This document shows positions 45,591 through 58,282 of a DNA stretch of 64,000 nt, in pieces. The notes under the pieces were generated by a model. That model ran no database searches, had not been told where the DNA came from, and was given only the letters and a program-made list of their open reading frames with translations. The DNA comes from Raphanus sativus (Eukaryota; Streptophyta; Magnoliopsida; Brassicales; Brassicaceae), in contig NC_079515.1 of the NCBI RefSeq assembly GCF_000801105.2, forward strand, positions 29,287,407 to 29,351,406. Direction: 5' to 3'. Each line of letters starts with the position of its first letter. The first letter of the stretch is position 1. The translations under genes and the position numbers were made by a program.

Positions 45591-46384
45591 ATTGTATTTA
45601 GACAACTGAAATATCCTAAATCAGCTAACAAGCGTCAGATTGATAGACTTACTGCCCAGGTTAGTTTGACATGAATCTACTTACTGACGAGGATAAATAT
45701 TTGGATAAGAAAGACTTTTGTGGAGGACTTAGATTTACTTGTCTGATCCCTAATTCTCTTGCAGGTTATAACAGTCTTCAAACAGGCATGAATTGTAATT
45801 GCTGGCTTCAAACAGGCCTATCACTATCATTTCGACAGGAGGGATCAGGTACCTTAATTAGACAGTTGCATTAAAATCTTTTAAAATACTGTACCGCAAA
45901 AGTTATTACTTGTGAATTCTTTCAAAATCCTGAATTCAATACCACCCCTTACTTTATATGTTGAAGTTTTGTATTCCTTTCTGCTCTGATCTTCTGCATT
46001 AAAAAAAAAAAATCTGACACAAATGAGCGATTTGGTTTGGTTACTGTGCTGATATGAAAACAAGACACTAGAAACTTTTCCGCCTATCCACTTACTTTTT
46101 TATTTTTCTGGCCATGGTTTATTTTTTTATCCAGTTTAAGGCTTCTTCTTCTTCTTATTCCTTCTTTTGCTACTTGTTGCATCAAAGAGACAGGCTTGTG
46201 TTCTAATTAATGGCAATTTTCATCATCATATACAAGTCATTTCATTACTGCGACATCATTTTTGTTTCCTGTTAATTGTATCCAAAAAGCAATAGCTAAC
46301 GATTTCCTTTGATTATCAGGTGGTAGAAAGTATGGTTTCATCATTATTATTGGGGTAATTGGCTATGGATATGTATGGTGGAAG
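45591..46384 (+). pseudogene. DUF1664-family exon relics
   Basis: Exon-like piece 45591-45659 encodes IVFRQLKYPKSANKRQIDRL, with a clean acceptor and donor. Piece 46320-46384 encodes GGRKYGFIIIIGVIGYGYVW and ends at a GT donor. Both match segments I remember from plant DUF1664 proteins (FRQLK near the N terminus and the membrane-like GYGYVWWKGW segment). The intervening piece from 45765 stops after nine codons. The first exon (start) and the downstream coiled-coil part are missing, so this is a fragment. It shares orientation with the UPF0725 gene, and the two may have arrived together. Confidence 0.5.
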
Positions 46385-46620
46385 GTAATAATACTTCACC
46401 ATGTTTGAGCTTCTTAAAAGTAGTTACATGCTCGTTTGAAATATAATTTAAAATTCTAAAACTTTTATTTCTCCACATGGTACATGAATCTCTGATTTAT
46501 ACCTAACACGGAAACACACATAAAAGTGAAAATACGAAGGGAATTGCAAAAAATCAAAAGTTGAGTGGAGGTGGAAAAAAGATAGACAAAATAAAGAGAT
46601 GGAGGTAGAAAAGAAACAAA

Positions 46621-49600
46621 TCAAGCGTTGAAGAGTCTCCTTAAAGGCCCATCTTTGCGGTCTTTGGCAGCTTCAGTAAGAGCAATGAACTTCTTAAAGC
46701 CTGTGGTTGCAGCTCCTCTGCCAAGAGCCGCTGCTCTGGTCAACACATCCTCGCTGTTTGCTATGAACCCAGCGGCCGTAGCCTGATTAGTGATTACCAT
46801 TGGCGGCGCAGCTGTGGTTGGAACCGGTTGTCGCATTGCCGCTGAAACAGAGGGCTGTGTAAGTCCTGGGCCATGCTTGTTGAAATCATCAAGTATGCTC
46901 TGCTGATCAGCTTTCTTAAGGCCCTGCATCAACATAAAAAAAATTCAGACTTAGTTGCGTGGTCGTCCAAACTGTTATATACACATATCATTTGAGCAAA
47001 GTCACCTTAAGTTCCAAGATGCGCTGAAACTCCATGGGAGTTCCTTCTGGAAACAGTGCACGGTAAGTGTCAGCCACTGAATCGATTGGGGAGAGTATGA
47101 CCTTAAGGAGTGCTTCAGCTCTGCTCATTTCACGGCTCACAAATTTGGAATAGCTGGCAGCAGTTGAAGTCTGCAATGATAGGGGTCGCCGCAATGATAT
47201 TATCAAAGATCAATCAATATCAGATTTAGGGATCAGGTCTTTGAGAAAAGGTGATACCCATTGTTTCATGCTCGGACAACAGAATAACCAAATTTTCTGA
47301 ATACAGAGTCACCAGCAGGCGAACAAATACATAAATAGGTACTGATGAGCTTACCTGTCTAGCAAGGGAAGGAATTTCTAGGAGAATTGTCTTCATGGCT
47401 TGCGTATCTAGTAACATCTGTGAAACCATAAAGACAGAATAAGTCATGCTCCAACTCTAAACAGCTGAAAAAGAAGGCTCAGAGCCTCAGATACATGATA
47501 TGTGAGAGTGATCTCCTGCAGCCACATTTTAACTCTCAAAGCATGAATAGATTATTCCTAGCATGAATGCTTACAACAATACTAGTACAGTAGTACTGAA
47601 GTTAAGGGAATGAATTGAATAAATAACAAGACGAAATACCAAAATCAGGGAAGGTGATATAAACAAAACAAGGTTGGCACTAGTGTCTGGATACGTCTCA
47701 TAAACTAGGTAAACAATTTTGTTCACATGGATTTTAGCCAAGTCACTAGTTGACTACTAAAAAAATTACACTGGAGAGAATTAGAGTCAGGCACATGGAG
47801 AACATAGAGCATGGAGGCTGACCTGTTGAGCTCCAGTCTCGGATAGTTGCTTACATCTGAAAATATTAGCATAGAACCGTGGTCCAAGGGATGATGCCAG
47901 CTGCACAAAATTTTACTAATAAGAGGTCGTTTTCTATAAAGTTGGTCAAGTCTAAACACTGGAACTATTATTGGCAATAGCTTCACTGTTCCAGTACTGG
48001 TAGAGGGTAATGAAGTATGTTTGATGAACGATGTAGAATATAAATTTATTTTTCAATTTTATACAATAAGCACCGTAAAATAAATTTGATGCGGGTCCAA
48101 AATTATTATGAGGCTGTATTCATCACATCATAAAGGCATTCAAACAATACTTTCTACATAATTACCTTGTCGAGGAAAAACTGGAAGTAAACTGGTGTTA
48201 AGAGGTTCCCAAGGACAGGAATACTGCCGCTTAGAATTGTATTTATTCCATTCACGTACCTGCAAGAAGATACAAGTGCATGTTACTTACACTTGGTCAT
48301 ATAATCAGAAACAATAGAAGCTTTAAAGTCCAGTTAGATCTTACCCAGACTGGTCACCCACACTGTCAAGTGTTCCCCATGGAACACGTGTCATTGCTGC
48401 CATTTCATTGTCAAATTTAGTTTCAATTCCAAGGACCAGCGTCACCAATGATTTTGTTATAACAGCAGAAAATTCATCCTGCACAGAAACACAGCTTAAG
48501 AAGAATCCAAAATAAGTAACAACTCAAAGAAAATTACAAGTCCTTCGTGTAATCAGTACCTGGACCTCTGACATGTCTACGCCTTCAGCATAATGCGGGT
48601 CAATAATTTCTGAGACTTTTTCTGCCAATTCACCAGACTGCGATACAAATAACATACAATTCTTGTGAAGTGCCAATTTTCATTCAGTTAATCGAAACTT
48701 TTTGACAGAATCCTACTGACATCGACACACATCTTGTATCCCGGAACAACATAACAGTTTGCATTGTATAGAAGCAGCAGAAAATATATTTGAAAATGTA
48801 CCACATCACAGGTATTTAAGAAAATTTTCCAACAAATAACTTCGGTATAAGATCACATCACAGCAACATTGAGAAAGTAACTAGACCCATGAAAGTTTCT
48901 TGGAACTTGATGTGAAGATTGATAGTATCACAGCTAGCTTAAAATCAAAATAAAACCATATTATACAACCCCAATTAACCTCTCCCAACAGAGACATGAC
49001 GTATATGCTGCATGTTGAGGGTGCTAAAGGTGAAAAGAGGGAAGTAAATAGAATAATATACAGAAAAACAAGCTTACTGTTTTGTGGCAATACTCGGCAG
49101 AATTAACAATGTAACATATCACCCTTTCGTCTTTGTCCGAGACCTGCATAGAAGAGATAAAAAGGATAAACTAAGTCGCAACGTAGACATGAGAAACAGG
49201 AATAAGGCATAGATGCTCAGCACCTTTATCTGTCCGTCCATGCCTGTGGCTGCAGCAACGATACCGGTGCCTCCTTTTGGGAGCTTAAGAAATAGCTTTG
49301 TAGCATATGCCTTCAGAACTCGTTGAAAGACCTGTAAAGAGGAGAACATTTCAAAAGAATGAACTCGGAATCTCCATCCATCTAATATGGGACCGTGAAC
49401 TTGAGCATTTAAATTGGTCTGCAAACACTATTAAAGAGCACATGTGTATACGCCCTCCCTAGTAGAAACCTAGGCCGCTTGAAAAGCTGATCTAACGACA
49501 AGGTTTCTCCAAATAAAAATTATGATACTCCACAAACAAAGCTGGTTCTTAGAAAAAAATAAAACATTGCCCGAATACCCAGTAAATATATAAAATCCAA

Positions 49601-52600
49601 GATCGACGAATGAAAAATGTACCTTGAACAAATTGAATAAAGTCTGGTTCTTAGTGAGAACACTGCACCGTTTCAAGCTCTTCTTTATATCGCTAAACAA
49701 CTGCAAACAAAGCAAATAGTAAACTGCGTAACAAAACTAAATTTGAATGGCTATAATGTGACAGATACAGTTCGTATAGGAATGTTACCAAGTTCTCACA
49801 GGCTAATCTACTAATATCAAATTGGTTACGATATAACCAGTTTCACACAGAAAACTTTTCCTACTAACTACTAAAACATCCCCTAGATATGACCCGGGTT
49901 TATGTTTTTCAGCTCAATGGGTAATGACCGAGTTAGTTCTAGGTTTCAAGTAGATATTTCTTTAACACATCTGTCTAAAGAATCAAACTACCCGTGCCAC
50001 AACCTAGTGCAAGCCGTGAATCATTTAATACAATGAATAAAGATGTAAATCTCTGTCAAAGTTAACACTCTCAGAAACCCTACTTAAAGAGGCTTGACTA
50101 GGTACTGACCTGAGTGCTGCTATGTAAAACATTATTTTGACTTCCATCCTCAATATCCCATGTTTCCTCCTGATAAAGAAATGAAAATTATGTGAACTTG
50201 ACAAAGCTTGGATCAAAAACAATTTCGTTATGCGAAAATATTAAATTACCTGAACAACTTTCTCCAGGCGTTCCATAAGTGTCTTCTCTTCCAACTCAGT
50301 ATATGGGGTTAAATGAGGTTCGAAGCAAGAAGAGATAATTCCACGGAAATTGAACTGCGAGGTCGAGATTTACATCAGTGAGTAAGGAACTCATTCAAAT
50401 GATACTATGATCGAATAGCTCAAATGGATAAGGGAAGTCTTCTATCAAAGCAATGTTATGCCTAGTACTAGCCACTTTCACTTGCTTTTTACGAAACTCC
50501 AGAACTACAATAGAAATGACAACAGCCAAAATCAGAGAGAGAACAAGAAAAAGGGAATGTACCCCAGCTCCAGGAGCAGATAAATCTTTGTTTCCGGTCT
50601 TTTCCTGTTGAAACAGGGAGTAAAAATTATCATAATAAAATTTAAGCGATCATAAAACATCACTATGCAGTTTTACATAGTACATATGAAGAACATAAAA
50701 CATACATTTTCCCCGGATTCTTGACCAGCAGCAAATTTCTTTTCATACTTCTTACGAATTTTGGATATATTCTGACTATTGTTTTCCCATGTACCAATTT
50801 CTTCAATGTCATCTCCGATATCACTAGTAGGAACATCACCACCAAATTTCTTTTCAAGTTCCTTTTCAAACTCCACTGTCCTTTGTAGTGCCTAATCATT
50901 CACATCAAACTTTAATAAAAGCCTGAAACATTCCACAAAATATCAAGAAGTAACAGGATTTCATGACACCGAAAAAGGACAGGATAATAAGATTTATAAG
51001 CATCAGATATTCTCTTCAGAAGTGAAACAATGTTCTTATAGATATACAATCCATCTGATAAATATAATGACTTTTTAATGTTATGACAAGCATGTGTATG
51101 CTACTATTGATAAGAGAGAGTATGGCTGACCAGTAGCAATGTCGCTACTTCTGGTTTCTCTTTCATGTTGACCAGAATAGATTCTACTTGTTTCCTGAAA
51201 AAAAATGATGGGAACACATGACGTTTAATAAGGTTACATATTGTTGTTAGATTAAGATTAACAGTTAATACTGCCGCTATATCTTTCACAGCGTAGTGAC
51301 TACTGCAATGCAGCAAAGCATACACACCAAAGAATCATCCATACACTGAAGCAGAACTTAGAGAGATACTTACAACAATTCTATCAAAAGGGGATGTGGT
51401 ACTTATCACCAATTAACATTTATCATTTATCTAAGATTTAACTGATCTTTAATTAGAACTCGCTATTATATATCATGCATTTGTTATAATTCCTATAACT
51501 ATGAACCATTCCCAAAAACGTGTCACTCATATACGAATAAAATTTTCTGTATCAAAACTTTTCCTCTTCATCGAATTTTCATTTACAACACGCGAAGTAT
51601 GGTTGTTATGTAGCTATGTTGAAACAATAAAAGTGTGGGTCAAATATCTAGGTCAGAAAAATAGGGGTGTCATGTTGCCATGCCCTACATTTTTAATGAG
51701 CTCCAAGAGTAAAAATGAAGAATATCTGAGCAAATATGAAGATAAGAGAAGGCCAGAAATGTTCATCAAAAAGTCAAGAGGCAATACCTTGTTTTCTTGC
51801 AGAACTGGATGCAAAGTCTATAAGGCACATGCCAAGAAGCGGGGAAAATCTTCCAAATTTCTTCATTTGTGCGGATTCGACGCTTTATCCATGCATATCT
51901 CCGCTCTGTTTTATCCAGCTTTGCCAATTCTGCCAGCAAGTAACCACTTAGCAGTTATGTAAAACAATACATGAAAAATGTACGGCATTGTACAACATAC
52001 CAGCTCCTTCGAAAATTTGTTCATATGAGGTTAGCTCCCGGCTACAGAAGTTGTTTACCAACTCTTCCCTGACAGATGACTCCAAAGCATCAACAACCAA
52101 ACAAGAATCAGATAACTGTTGTAGCAAATTTGTTTCCTCTGTCTCTTTCCCGGTACCTAAACTGAGATCACAACAATATACATTTTTAGGAAAAGTACCT
52201 TTTAGGAAATTAGGGGAGGAGGAATTTTATATAAAAACCAACAATTAGGAGTGTAGCACCAAAAAGAAGCAGTCAATAACCTAATCACTATGCAGATACT
52301 ACTCGTATAAGAGAGCATGCCAACCAACAAGCATGTTGTACCAATTTTTGAATCATATTGCAAAAATCATCCCCTGATACGTTGCAATATTCTTCAGAGT
52401 AAAGATGAAGAAATTAAGAAATAGAGGCAATCAATCACTAGAAGTGCAGTGGACCTCTTTTGGCTATTTCTGTAGAACTATTTTAGCATAAATTACGGTA
52501 GGATCACTAGAGGCATTACCTCGAAAAATCAGAAAATACATGGGACTTGAGGACTTGCTTAATATTATTAAGCTTTTCCCTCAGTTCCATGATTTTAGGA

Positions 52601-54094
52601 ACATCCCTGTACGCTTCGAAGTGATTACATAATTGGTTTACGGCCTGAAACATATTATAAAAATCAAAATTTTAAAGATATAATCAGAAAGTGAGAATAG
52701 TCATCTGCTAGGAAATCCAGCTAAGTGTCCTAGGGTTACAGTTGATTCTCAAAATGACAAAGAGTTGCCTTGGGCGAACATAAAGCTAAAAAGAAAGTGA
52801 GCTCTACAACCAACATAGCAGAAGTAACAAACGCATAAGAGTGCTGAATTAAAATAAAAGATACCTCCAGCTGTGCAGCTGCTTCCTTGTATTGTCTTTT
52901 TGACGCCATCACCTGAAGCTGTTCAACAGCAGAGACTGCCATAGCAAGATAGCGAAATTTATCAATGTGGTTCGTGTACTTGGTTAACTTATAGTACGCT
53001 GATGGCATATATTTGATAACCATATAAAGATTAACATAGATCCACAAGTAGATTAACCAGAAACATCATGCATAACTTGGAACCCTAACTATATAGGGCT
53101 TCATTTCACTTAAGGTGTGATTCTGATTACAGGATACTATGACCAGATAAGTTAAGTAAATTTCTGCTAACTGACCTAACATTGTGAGACGATGAAGAGC
53201 AGTGATCGTGGTGGTAATGTTCTTTTTTGCAAAATCCAACTTCTTAATGTCACGGCATATTTCTTGCACCATTGCTTCACTTTGCTCAGCTTTGGATTTT
53301 ATCTCTTGAATCTTATAGGAGAGTTCCTGTGTTAATTCAAAGCCAAAAATCAAATCCACTTGCGAATGAATAGATAGGAGAAAGGAAAAAGGAAATGATA
53401 TATTAACAATACATAACAAGCTAGGAGAAAACTAACCTCCACAGCACGCGTAGCATCAGCAAGATCTTCTTTGGCTTTAGTTCCCGAGTTACTCTGGAGT
53501 ATGATTTCCATCCCAAGAATAAGACTCAAAACCATATATTATTCTTTCAACACAGAAAAAAACTGTAGCTTTTTCTGTGTGCATAGAATATAATTATTGG
53601 CTCAATGTACACACATCCACAAGAAATTCATAAAGAGTGAATCACAAATGTTCCACACAACACTAAGTATAAAGAACAACAAAAAAGAGGAGCTACAAAC
53701 TTGTGTAAGCTCAAATCATATCTAGAGCCTAAGACTAACTTTCACATAAACTGAAGTAAGGGAGCAATAAGAATAAAAAAGATCACCTGTTGACGAACAG
53801 CAGATAGAATGCTAGCATCAACCCGGCGAATCTCACCATGAATCTTTTGCATAAGCGGCTCAACGCCAGATAGCGATGCTTCTGTAAAGGAAACACGTCA
53901 ATTTTGAAACTAATTTTGAAGCATTCAAATACAAAGAAACCATCAGTTGATCAGCAGCTGAAACTAAAACATCCTGATTACGGAACCAAAAGATGAACAG
54001 CTCTAAACCATAACACCGATGTGCAGAGAGAATGAAAAAACTAACCTGTTGGGAACATCTGGTTGATATACTCTAAAGCACTCGACTTATCCAT
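46621..54094 (-). CDS. VPS53: VPS53, GARP/EARP tethering complex subunit (HIT1)
   Basis: Twenty-three exons on the minus strand: 54046-54094, 53787-53881, 53437-53493, 53176-53326, 52865-52935, 52520-52644, 52001-52161, 51788-51929, 51131-51194, 50706-50891, 50563-50604, 50250-50354, 50110-50169, 49623-49700, 49224-49331, 49078-49143, 48560-48637, 48345-48478, 48166-48259, 47823-47900, 47355-47417, 47006-47170, 46621-46923. Phases agree throughout: 824 residues. The start MDKSSALEYINQMFPTEASL and the following heptad-rich region (KIQEIKSKAEQSEAMVQEI) form the Vps53 N-terminal coiled coil; it ends DGPLRRLFNA. The GARP complex tethers endosome-derived vesicles at the trans-Golgi; the Arabidopsis mutant hit1 is heat-intolerant. 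A 5' UTR intron is predicted at 54134-54310. The gene is intact. Confidence 0.96.
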
Positions 54095-54674
54095 GGCTTG
54101 TAACTTTGTATGATCAAAATCACTCGAAATGATCTGTAAAACAAAGGTCAGTGGAAATTTTTTTTAGTGCGAATGAGAGAACATGGACATGTGAACTAGG
54201 GTTTCTATGTCACAGCGATCAATACGACGCAACCATTGTTAGATCACGGAGTCGCGAATACTTTTAGGTGAGATCGGGAAACAATTAGAGTGAAAATCGA
54301 AGAAGCTTACGGATTTTGGAGGAGATGGAGAGAGAACACAGAGCTGACTCAGAGCGAGGACGATCAGGAAACGGCGGCGATGAATGCCGGCGACGGCGAC
54401 TGCGATCGGATCGGAGATATGCTCCCAACGCCAACGGACCCAAACACTCGGATTAAAGTTAAGATCTCTCTCTCGCTCCAACGTTTCTTACAATACCGAA
54501 ATCATCCGAACCGATCCGTAATCTTGAACCGAACCGAACCGAACCGAACCGGTTTAGAAATACTAGTATATAAATACACATTTAATGTTCCGGTTTTGTT
54601 TCTTCTACAACGGTGAGAGGGTTGCAGCTACTTCGTCTTCTTCGTTTCGTGCATCGCGAACTTCTTCAAGAGAA
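54095..54674. promoter_or_regulatory. divergent VPS53/PUMY intergenic promoter
   Basis: 580 bases between two head-to-head start codons. It holds the VPS53 5' UTR with an intron (54134-54310, AG and GT borders seen on the minus strand) and a GAACC tandem repeat (~54523-54551) roughly midway. The small open frames here are UTR shadows. Confidence 0.6.
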
Positions 54675-57055
54675 ATGGCTTCCTCTTCCTCTGCTCTTTA
54701 TAGAATCTCAAATCTCCAGAATCATATCTCTCCACTTGATTCAAACAACAAGGTTTCTCTATCTAAAAAAGGATTATCGGATTCGTGTCTTTTTATTTAA
54801 GTCTCTTACTCTGATCTTGATTTGCTTTGTATTACAAAGCAGCTTAGGAGTCTGGTGAAGGTATCTCCAGAAGTATCTGAAGCCATATCCAACGGACGTG
54901 CTGTGGTCGCTCTTGAGTCAACCATTATCTCCCATGGTTTGTTTTGTTTTTGTTTTGTTTTTCTGTCTGTTTCCCTTCCAGTTGAGATTGGTTTCAGAAC
55001 TTAAAGCCTGTCTTCTTGAATCTCTGTCTGATTTCAACTGTTATGCTACTGTGCATTTTGTAGGGATGCCTTACCCTCAGAATCTGCAAACAGCAAAAGA
55101 GGTTGAGTCAATTGTGAGAGAGAATGGAGCTGTCCCTGCCACAATTGCTATCTTGAACGGAGTTCCTTGCATAGGTTAGTTCTGTTCATTCTCGTTATAA
55201 CATCTTTGGTAGGTTGTTTCCTGAAAACCCCCAACTTGGTTGCAGACACTCTTATCAGGTAGATCTTTCTTTTGTGTACATGTTTTAGGTATATGCTAAT
55301 TTTTGTAGTTAACAGGTCTGAACGAAGAAGAGCTTGAACGTCTTGCATCTCTAGGGAAAAGTGTCCAGAAGACTGCTGGCAGGGACATAGCATATGTTGT
55401 GAGTCACTTTATGCTCTCCTCACTTCTTAATTTGCACCATCTTAATGTACAACTGAGAACTTACGACTTGATTAGTCTTCTTCAGTTTAAGATTGCTTTC
55501 ATACTCGTCGTTATGTAGGAGTGAATATAGTATACAAAAAAGTTCATAAAATAAAATTGCATCATCATTTCAATCAAGCTTAGCTAACTTGTTTCAGACG
55601 AACACAGTTATTTACTTTCAATCAACGGAGACTGCTTTCTTATTCTTCCTCAGCATATTTGCCCTAAATGTTTTTACTTCAGGTGGCTACAAGAGGAAAT
55701 GGTGCAACTACAGTCTCTGCAACCTTGTTTTTCGCTTCAATGGTAACTCATTTGGTAATATTGGTATCATTTTATACTCATTTCATCCGATGAACTTTGG
55801 TTCTTGTAGGTTGGCATCCAAGTGTTTGTAACCGGCGGAATTGGAGGTGTGCATAGGCATGCTAACCAATGTAAGTTTTATCTCCATTTTCTGTACTTTT
55901 ACTTTTTCAAATTTCTATCTACATGGTTAGAAAACTCTGTTTAGATGATAGTGTAAAATACTATTGGAGACAATATGCACTCCCCAAGCGCTGCTAATTT
56001 GTGCTTGTGATGCAGCTATGGACATATCATCTGATCTTACTGCACTCGGAAGGACTCCTATAGCTGTGATATCCGCAGGCGTTAAATCCATACTTGATAT
56101 TCCGAAGACTCTTGAATATTTGGTAACAATCTTAATTTTTGAGCTAACTACATAATGTTGTGATATCAGAGTTGGGAGTTTTGATAGTAGCTTTTCGTTG
56201 ACAATGCAGGAAACTCAAGAAGTATATGTTGCTGCATACAAGAGCGATGAGTTTCCGGCATTTTTCACTGAAAAAAGCGGTTGTAAGGTGCAAAAATTGT
56301 GTCATGAGCACTGATCTCAATCACTTGCTTCCGTTTAGATATACAGTTCTGATGTGGATATATTGGATTCTTTAGGCACCTTCTCGTGTAGATAGCCCTG
56401 AAGAATGTGCTCGAGTCATAGGCAAGTGTAGACTTTGTCTTTATTTCCCTTTTCTTAAAAGTACTTATATCCCTTACCACTGTGAGAAAACTGCTTTTGC
56501 CAGATGCAAACAAGAAGCTAAACCGTCAGGCAGGGATTCTATTGGCTGTTCCAATTCCTAAACAGCATTCAGCCGCTGGAAACCTTATCGAATCAGCAAC
56601 ACAGCGTGCTCTTACAGAAGCAAGGTCATAAGGAGAAGCTTATACATCTTTCATGCATACTTGCATCAGAACACATCAAGGGCTTTGCATCTTTTTCTTT
56701 AATTTATCAACCTGAAACCTGAATTTGGTTTTTTTTGCCAGGGAAAAAAACGTTACTGGAAATGCAGAGACTCCGTTCTTGCTTGCACGGGTAAATGAGT
56801 TAACTGGAGGCACTTCACTTGCAGCAAGTATCCTTTCTTTAGAGAGTCCCTTAAAATTTTATAATATTCCACCAAAATCTTTCACTATCTAGTCACTTTT
56901 AAGTAGTTCAGAAATTTGCATATGTATCCTAAAGCAGTGATGTCTCAGCATTGTAAATCTTTGAGTTCCTTGACACAGTTTCAGACATTGCGCTTGTGAA
57001 AAACAATGCCCTTATCGGTTCGCAGATTGCAGTAGCCCTTTCTCAGCTAATGTGA
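54675..57055 (+). CDS. PUMY: pseudouridine-5'-phosphate glycosidase
   Basis: Twelve exons: 54675-54752, 54843-54936, 55064-55174, 55316-55398, 55683-55742, 55810-55870, 56016-56122, 56210-56287, 56376-56421, 56504-56624, 56742-56827, 56979-57055, in phase, 333 residues. It has the IndA/PsuG family core: [57 protein letters not shown] and [14 protein letters not shown]. The enzyme splits pseudouridine monophosphate to uracil and ribose 5-phosphate; in Arabidopsis it works with a pseudouridine kinase in peroxisomes. Residues 10-18 (R-I-x5-H-I) fit a PTS2-like peroxisomal signal. The ninth intron uses a GC donor (ATAG|GCAAGT at 56422). The gene is intact and in the expected place after VPS53. 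Confidence 0.93.
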
Positions 57056-57427
57056 TCTTCCTTATCAATCTCAAGCTCAGATTCCGGTTCATGATTCAAG
57101 ACATCTCAAAAACGTTTTGGATTGGTAGTTATGGAGTGTTTTTTTAGTGTTGCGTATCAAAGATTTTTTTTCTTTAGGCCAGAAACTCTTTTCAGCATAT
57201 TTTCACATGAGCCGTTCAAAAAAAAAAAACAAGCATATTTTCACATGTTATATATATATATATTTATATCATGTGAAACCTGATATGCCTCCTTGTGATT
57301 AAGCTATCGAATTGTTGATTTTATATCACAGAGGATCTCAAGGAAAGATCTGATCAAGAGACTATATCTGTGGTGACACTATGTCTTATTTCATCTAACG
57401 CGCTCTATATAGTTTTTCTAGACAACA
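57056..57427. other. intergenic DNA between PUMY and the CYP705A relic
   Basis: PUMY 3' UTR followed by AT-rich DNA with a short TA microsatellite (~57248-57262). It contains a 22-base A-tailed insert between two 16-base direct repeats (57194-57247). Confidence 0.6.
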
Positions 57428-58282
57428 ATGGTTGCAATCACCATTGACTTTCAACAATGCTTCATCTTCATCCTACTATGGCTCTTCTCATGCTTCTGCT
57501 TATCTGCTTTCTTCTTCAAGAAACGAATAGAGCCAAAACTCCAAGACTTTAATCTACCTCCAAGCCCACCGTCTCTTCCGGTCATTGGTCATCTTCACCT
57601 TCTCCTCTCTGTTCCAGTTCACAAACCATTTCAGAACCTCTCTTCAAAGTACGGTCCTCTCCTTTACCTTCGCGCCTTTACTAGCCCAATTTTTCTGGTC
57701 TCATCGGGTTCCATAACCTACGAGGTTTTGAAGATCCACGACCTGAATTTTGCTACTCGCACCCGGCAGGATCCTATAATGGAAAGCTCAAATACTTTTT
57801 GGAGATTACTGGAGGTTCATGAAGAAGCTACTAGTCACAAATCTTCTGGGGTCTGATTCTCTCGAGAGGACACGGCTCATCCGTGGGGAAGAACTTAGGA
57901 GATTCCGTGCTATGTTGTTTGACAAAGCGACAAAGAATGAGGCTGCTGATGATGGTAGATATGATAAATATGACGAATAACACCATTTGCAGGATGATTA
58001 TGGGGAGGAAAGGTTCAGAGGAGAACGGTGAAGCAGAGCAACTCAGAGACTTGTTGACCAAATCACTTAGTTTGGGAAGAAAATTCGTTATAGCTAGCAC
58101 GGTCAGCCCGAGAGGTTCACGGTTCCTCCTTCAAAAAGGATCAAACTTAGTTCTATCTTCGTTTTAATGGAGATTATGTTAACATGGACTGGAGATGTGA
58201 ACCTGAGCTTGGCTCATCCACCTAAATGCACTCATGTTGCTCGGATTGACCCTTTAGCCATCTTTGAGTCTGCAGATCCTTA
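57428..58282 (+). pseudogene. cytochrome P450 CYP705A-type pseudogene
   Basis: The 5' part is intact: an N-terminal membrane anchor, the proline hinge LPPSPPSLPVIGHLHLL and SKYGPLLYLRAF, as in CYP705A enzymes, which modify triterpenes such as thalianol-pathway compounds. An extra T in the run at ~57796-57800 shifts the frame; the continuation reads GDYWRFMKKLLVTNLLG. A second shift near 57945 gives NNTICRMIMGRKGSEENGEAEQ. After ~58110 the I-helix, ExxR and heme-binding Cys regions are absent, and only a short C-terminal tail (LSLAHPPKCTHVARIDP) remains before a stop at ~58282. The protein cannot be functional. Arabidopsis has CYP705A genes at the same place (At1g50520/50560). Confidence 0.85.

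Noticed and set aside
54239..54616. Frames of 80 and 108 residues between VPS53 and PUMY
   Set aside because: They lie over the predicted VPS53 5' UTR and its intron and a GAACC simple repeat.
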